Shown: in pieces, positions 52,158-53,913 of the stretch
Layout of the letters: the number at the start of each line of letters is the position of its first letter
How positions within the stretch are numbered: position 1 is the stretch's first letter
Assembly: GCA_026394395.1 (NCBI GenBank)
Contig: JAPKYK010000005.1
Coordinates: 129,500 to 183,412, forward strand
Direction of reading: 5' to 3'
DNA length: 53,913 bases
Origin: Methanomassiliicoccales archaeon
GTDB taxonomy: Archaea; Thermoplasmatota; Thermoplasmata; Methanomassiliicoccales; UBA472
The notes under the pieces: model-generated
Told to the model about the DNA's origin: nothing
The model's input: only the letters and a program-made list of their open reading frames with translations
The model's database searches: none
Made by a program: the position numbers and the translations under genes

Positions 52158-52580
52158 TTAGTTCCTGAAGGATACGGAGTACTCCATCTCCTTGGCCCCA
52201 AAGTACTTCTTACAGTACTTGGCGGTCTTCTCGGGTGGGTATTCCCTGCAACTGAAGACGTCGATGAACGCGCGGTCCGTGTCTTCAGCGAAGTGACCAG
52301 AGATCAGAGAGGTCTCGATCAGCTGGGCCAGCGAATATCCCTCTACCTTGGGAATGGGCCCGAACCGGACAACTATAGGGTCGCCGAACCTCTTCATCTT
52401 GATATAGTCGCAAAGGTCGATGGCGAACTGGGTGATGACCTCCTTGCTCCGGATCTTCTCCGGGTCGCACTTTCTAAGGTCGATCGAGGTTAAAAGGCCC
52501 CATTCGTCTTCCTTCACGTACTTTTCTATCACTTCTTTGTCCGTCAAGAGTTTTCCTGCCTTAGGACTCATACTGTACAT
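52158..52580 (-). CDS. S-adenosylmethionine decarboxylase (SpeD)-like protein with altered processing site
   Basis: 140 residues. The C-terminal half shows the SpeD core: GYSLAQLIETSLISGHFAEDTDRAFIDVFSCREYPPEKTAKYCKKYFGAKE. Aligned with bacterial and archaeal SpeD, the cleavage site that normally reads Glu-Ser-His is Thr-Ser-Leu here: the Ser that becomes pyruvoyl is kept, but both neighbours are changed. The family makes decarboxylated SAM for polyamine synthesis; SpeD homologues with other substrates are also known. A perfect palindrome (52598-52612) lies 18 bp upstream. The start is at 52580, with Met 52571 possible. Confidence 0.82.
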   Translation of the reverse strand: MYSMSPKAGKLLTDKEVIEKYVKEDEWGLLTSIDLRKCDPEKIRSKEVITQFAIDLCDYIKMKRFGDPIVVRFGPIPKVEGYSLAQLIETSLISGHFAEDTDRAFIDVFSCREYPPEKTAKYCKKYFGAKEMEYSVSFRN

Positions 52581-52597
52581 TTCTGGTAACGCCCTCT

Positions 52598-52612
52598 AGG
52601 TGTATTACACCT
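52598..52612. promoter_or_regulatory. 15-bp palindrome upstream of speD-like gene
   Basis: AGGTGTA-T-TACACCT is a perfect 7-bp inverted repeat with a one-base centre, 18 bp upstream of the SpeD-like start on the minus strand. A half-site (AGGTGTTA) recurs around 52675. It is the right shape for a dimeric repressor that blocks initiation. The rest of the 345-bp gap holds AT-rich sequence and the hmgA promoter. Confidence 0.5.
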
Positions 52613-52810
52613 TGAATCGACCGCATGAACGCTTCTGATATTAAAACTTAACCCGTAACCTTTGGTATGTTAAGAGGTGTTACTCAACGCCGTTAAAGAA
52701 TTAAAGTAATAACCTTTATTAGATTAATTCTTATTGTAAATATAATGAGTTCAGGCTTCGGGGCGGACACATGTTAACACATATCAAGGGCGAGCTTCGG
52801 GCACGGCTTG

Positions 52811-52872
52811 GAAATCCGTTCAAAATGCGAACCTATATCCGAAATCCGTCCGACCCGAAAAGCATATATATT
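52811..52872 (+). promoter_or_regulatory. hmgA promoter with direct repeats
   Basis: GAAATCCGT occurs at 52811-52819 and again at 52841-52849, 30 bp apart (about three helical turns, so on the same face). A TATA box CATATATATT follows at 52863-52872, and the ATG of hmgA is about 55 bp after it. The repeat spacing suggests paired activator binding. The regulator is unknown. Confidence 0.5.
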
Positions 52873-52925
52873 TTGTGGTAGGCGCCGACAGGGCCGAGAA
52901 GGTTATCTAATACGACCCTAATTCC

Positions 52926-53913
52926 ATGCCGATGAATTCGACCAACGGTCTCCGGAACAAGGGCAAGACCAGGACGGACATGGACGACAGGCGGAAGGCG
53001 GTGGAGGAGTTCACTGGCGTACGTCTGGAGCAATCCGGGAGCTGCTCCTTCGATCCCATCCTGGCGGAGAAGAACGTCGAGAACATGATCGGCTGCACCC
53101 AAATTCCGTTGGGTTTCGTCGGTCCCCTCAAGGTGAACGGGGACCACGCCCAGGGCGAGTTCCTGGTGCCCCTGGCCACCACCGAAGGCGCTCTGGTGGC
53201 CTCAATTAATCGCGGCGCCTTCATCATCACCGCCTCCAGTGGAGCAGAGGCCATCATCATAAAGGACGAGATGACCCGGGCCCCGGTGTTCCGCACCAAC
53301 GGGGTGCGCCAGGCCAAGCAGGTGGCCGACTGGGTCTGCGAAAATTTCAGAGAGGTCAAGGCGGCCGCCGAATCCACCACCAAGCACGGCAAGCTGTTAA
53401 AGGTGCACGCCTTCGCCTCGGGACGATCGCTTTTCCTGCGCTTCTATTACGATACCGGTGACGCCATGGGCATGAACATGTGCACCATCGCCACCGAGGC
53501 TGCCAGCCGCCTGATCGAGGAGAGGACCGGAGTCAAACTCATATCCGTCTCCGGCAACCTGTGCGTGGACAAGAAGCCCGCTGCCATCAACTTCATCGAG
53601 GGGCGGGGAAAGATGGTCCTGGCCGACGTGCGCATACCCGAAGAGATGGTCAGGGACAAGCTGCACACCACGCCCGAGGCCATGGTCGAGACCTGCTACC
53701 GCAAGAATCTGGTCGGGAGCAGCATGGCCCTTTCCTACGGCTTTAACGCTCATGCCGCAAATATGCTCGCCGCCCTCTACATCGCCACCGGCCAGGACCC
53801 CGCTCAGGTGGCGGAAGGGAGCATGGTCACCACCTCCTGCGAGGTGTGCGAAGAGGGGGTCTACCTCTCCGTCCGTCTGCCGTGCGTTGAGGTCGGTACC
53901 GTCGGCGGGGGCA
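52926..53913 (+). CDS. hmgA: HMG-CoA reductase (class I), 3' end outside window
   Basis: The frame is open to the right edge; 329 residues are present of an expected 400 or more. Catalytic residues are visible: Glu in ATTEGALVASINRG, Lys in CVDKKPAAIN and Asp in GDAMGMNM. The N-terminal FDPILAEKNVENMIGCTQIPLGFVGPL is also typical of archaeal class I enzymes, without a membrane domain. It makes mevalonate, the entry to isoprenoid ether lipids. The ATG at 52926 is used; 52932 is an alternative. Confidence 0.96.
   Translation, partial: MPMNSTNGLRNKGKTRTDMDDRRKAVEEFTGVRLEQSGSCSFDPILAEKNVENMIGCTQIPLGFVGPLKVNGDHAQGEFLVPLATTEGALVASINRGAFIITASSGAEAIIIKDEMTRAPVFRTNGVRQAKQVADWVCENFREVKAAAESTTKHGKLLKVHAFASGRSLFLRFYYDTGDAMGMNMCTIATEAASRLIEERTGVKLISVSGNLCVDKKPAAINFIEGRGKMVLADVRIPEEMVRDKLHTTPEAMVETCYRKNLVGSSMALSYGFNAHAANMLAALYIATGQDPAQVAEGSMVTTSCEVCEEGVYLSVRLPCVEVGTVGGG

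Noticed and set aside
52062-52493. Plus-strand 143-codon frame opposite the SpeD-like gene
   Set aside because: Antisense shadow of a conserved protein; no ribosome-binding site or homology.
1-53913. CRISPR arrays or insertion sequences
   Set aside because: No regularly spaced repeat series, cas genes, transposases or terminal inverted repeats were seen.

Overview
The window is chromosomal DNA of a methanogenic archaeon. It begins inside mcrA (methyl-coenzyme M reductase alpha subunit) and carries the MCR activation genes atwA and mcrC with the methanogenesis marker genes 3, 6, 5, 15, 17 and 7. Other archaeal hallmarks are an archaeal RNase P RNA, a proteasome beta subunit, the termination nuclease FttA/aCPSF1, class I HMG-CoA reductase, TATA boxes about 25-30 bp before many starts and many apparently leaderless starts. 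The combination of marker genes with a Thermoplasmata-like gene set (DUF835 and DUF6015-type proteins) and moderately high GC suggests the Methanomassiliicoccales. That order-level placement is inference.

Layout. (1) 1-12.1 kb is the methanogenesis block: mcrA end, a DUF2098 protein, two antisense paralogues of an unknown family (1.1-1.6 and 5.9-6.4 kb), a winged-helix/DUF4443/DUF2111 regulator divergent from atwA-mcrC over a perfect palindrome, then the tightly overlapping mmp3-6-5-15-17-7 run. (2) 12.4-13.25 kb has no convincing gene. It holds two consecutive, apparently structured RNAs with matching 5' and 3' ends and their own TATA boxes; I do not recognise them. (3) 13.3-18.7 kb: a GlcD-like FAD enzyme and, on the other strand, HAD phosphatase-RidA-CopA-YHS, ending in a 48-residue metal-binding protein. 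(4) 18.7-26.6 kb is a regulatory neighbourhood: a 905-residue winged-helix/STAND ATPase/TPR regulator flanked by two promoters that share a 14-bp palindromic element at identical distance from TATA. One drives a 54-residue membrane or exported peptide ending in two copies of SIPFLDPH, the other a DUF835 protein. Two more DUF835 genes, TrpB2 with a TRP-box-like operator, an eIF2B-family protein and rnpB follow. (5) 26.7-32.9 kb: tRNA-Leu, an AT-rich island with one membrane protein, M32 carboxypeptidase, FttA, PsmB, DUF2085 and FmdE-like proteins.

(6) 32.8-39.7 kb encodes a type IV pilus-like machine: Cys-rich protein, TadA-like ATPase and TadC-like platform on the minus strand, then a U32 peptidase and two pilin-like proteins on the plus strand. 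(7) 39.7-51.3 kb is housekeeping and hypothetical: a frameshifted DedA, CBS, UDG-like, two zinc-ribbon microproteins or small proteins, tRNA-Leu, an NAD-kinase-like protein, an FtsZ homologue without its C-terminal domain beside a double ribbon-helix-helix protein, HD, CDF transporter and aminotransferase genes. (8) 51.4-53.9 kb: zinc ribbon, tRNA-Ile, an atypical SpeD-like protein and the 5' part of hmgA, cut by the window edge.

The genome is compact. Several convergent pairs have their stop codons fused as TGATCA with no spacer, and others overlap by 26, 47 or 101 bp. The candidates most worth following are the STAND/repeat-peptide/shared-operator arrangement and the tandem structured RNAs.
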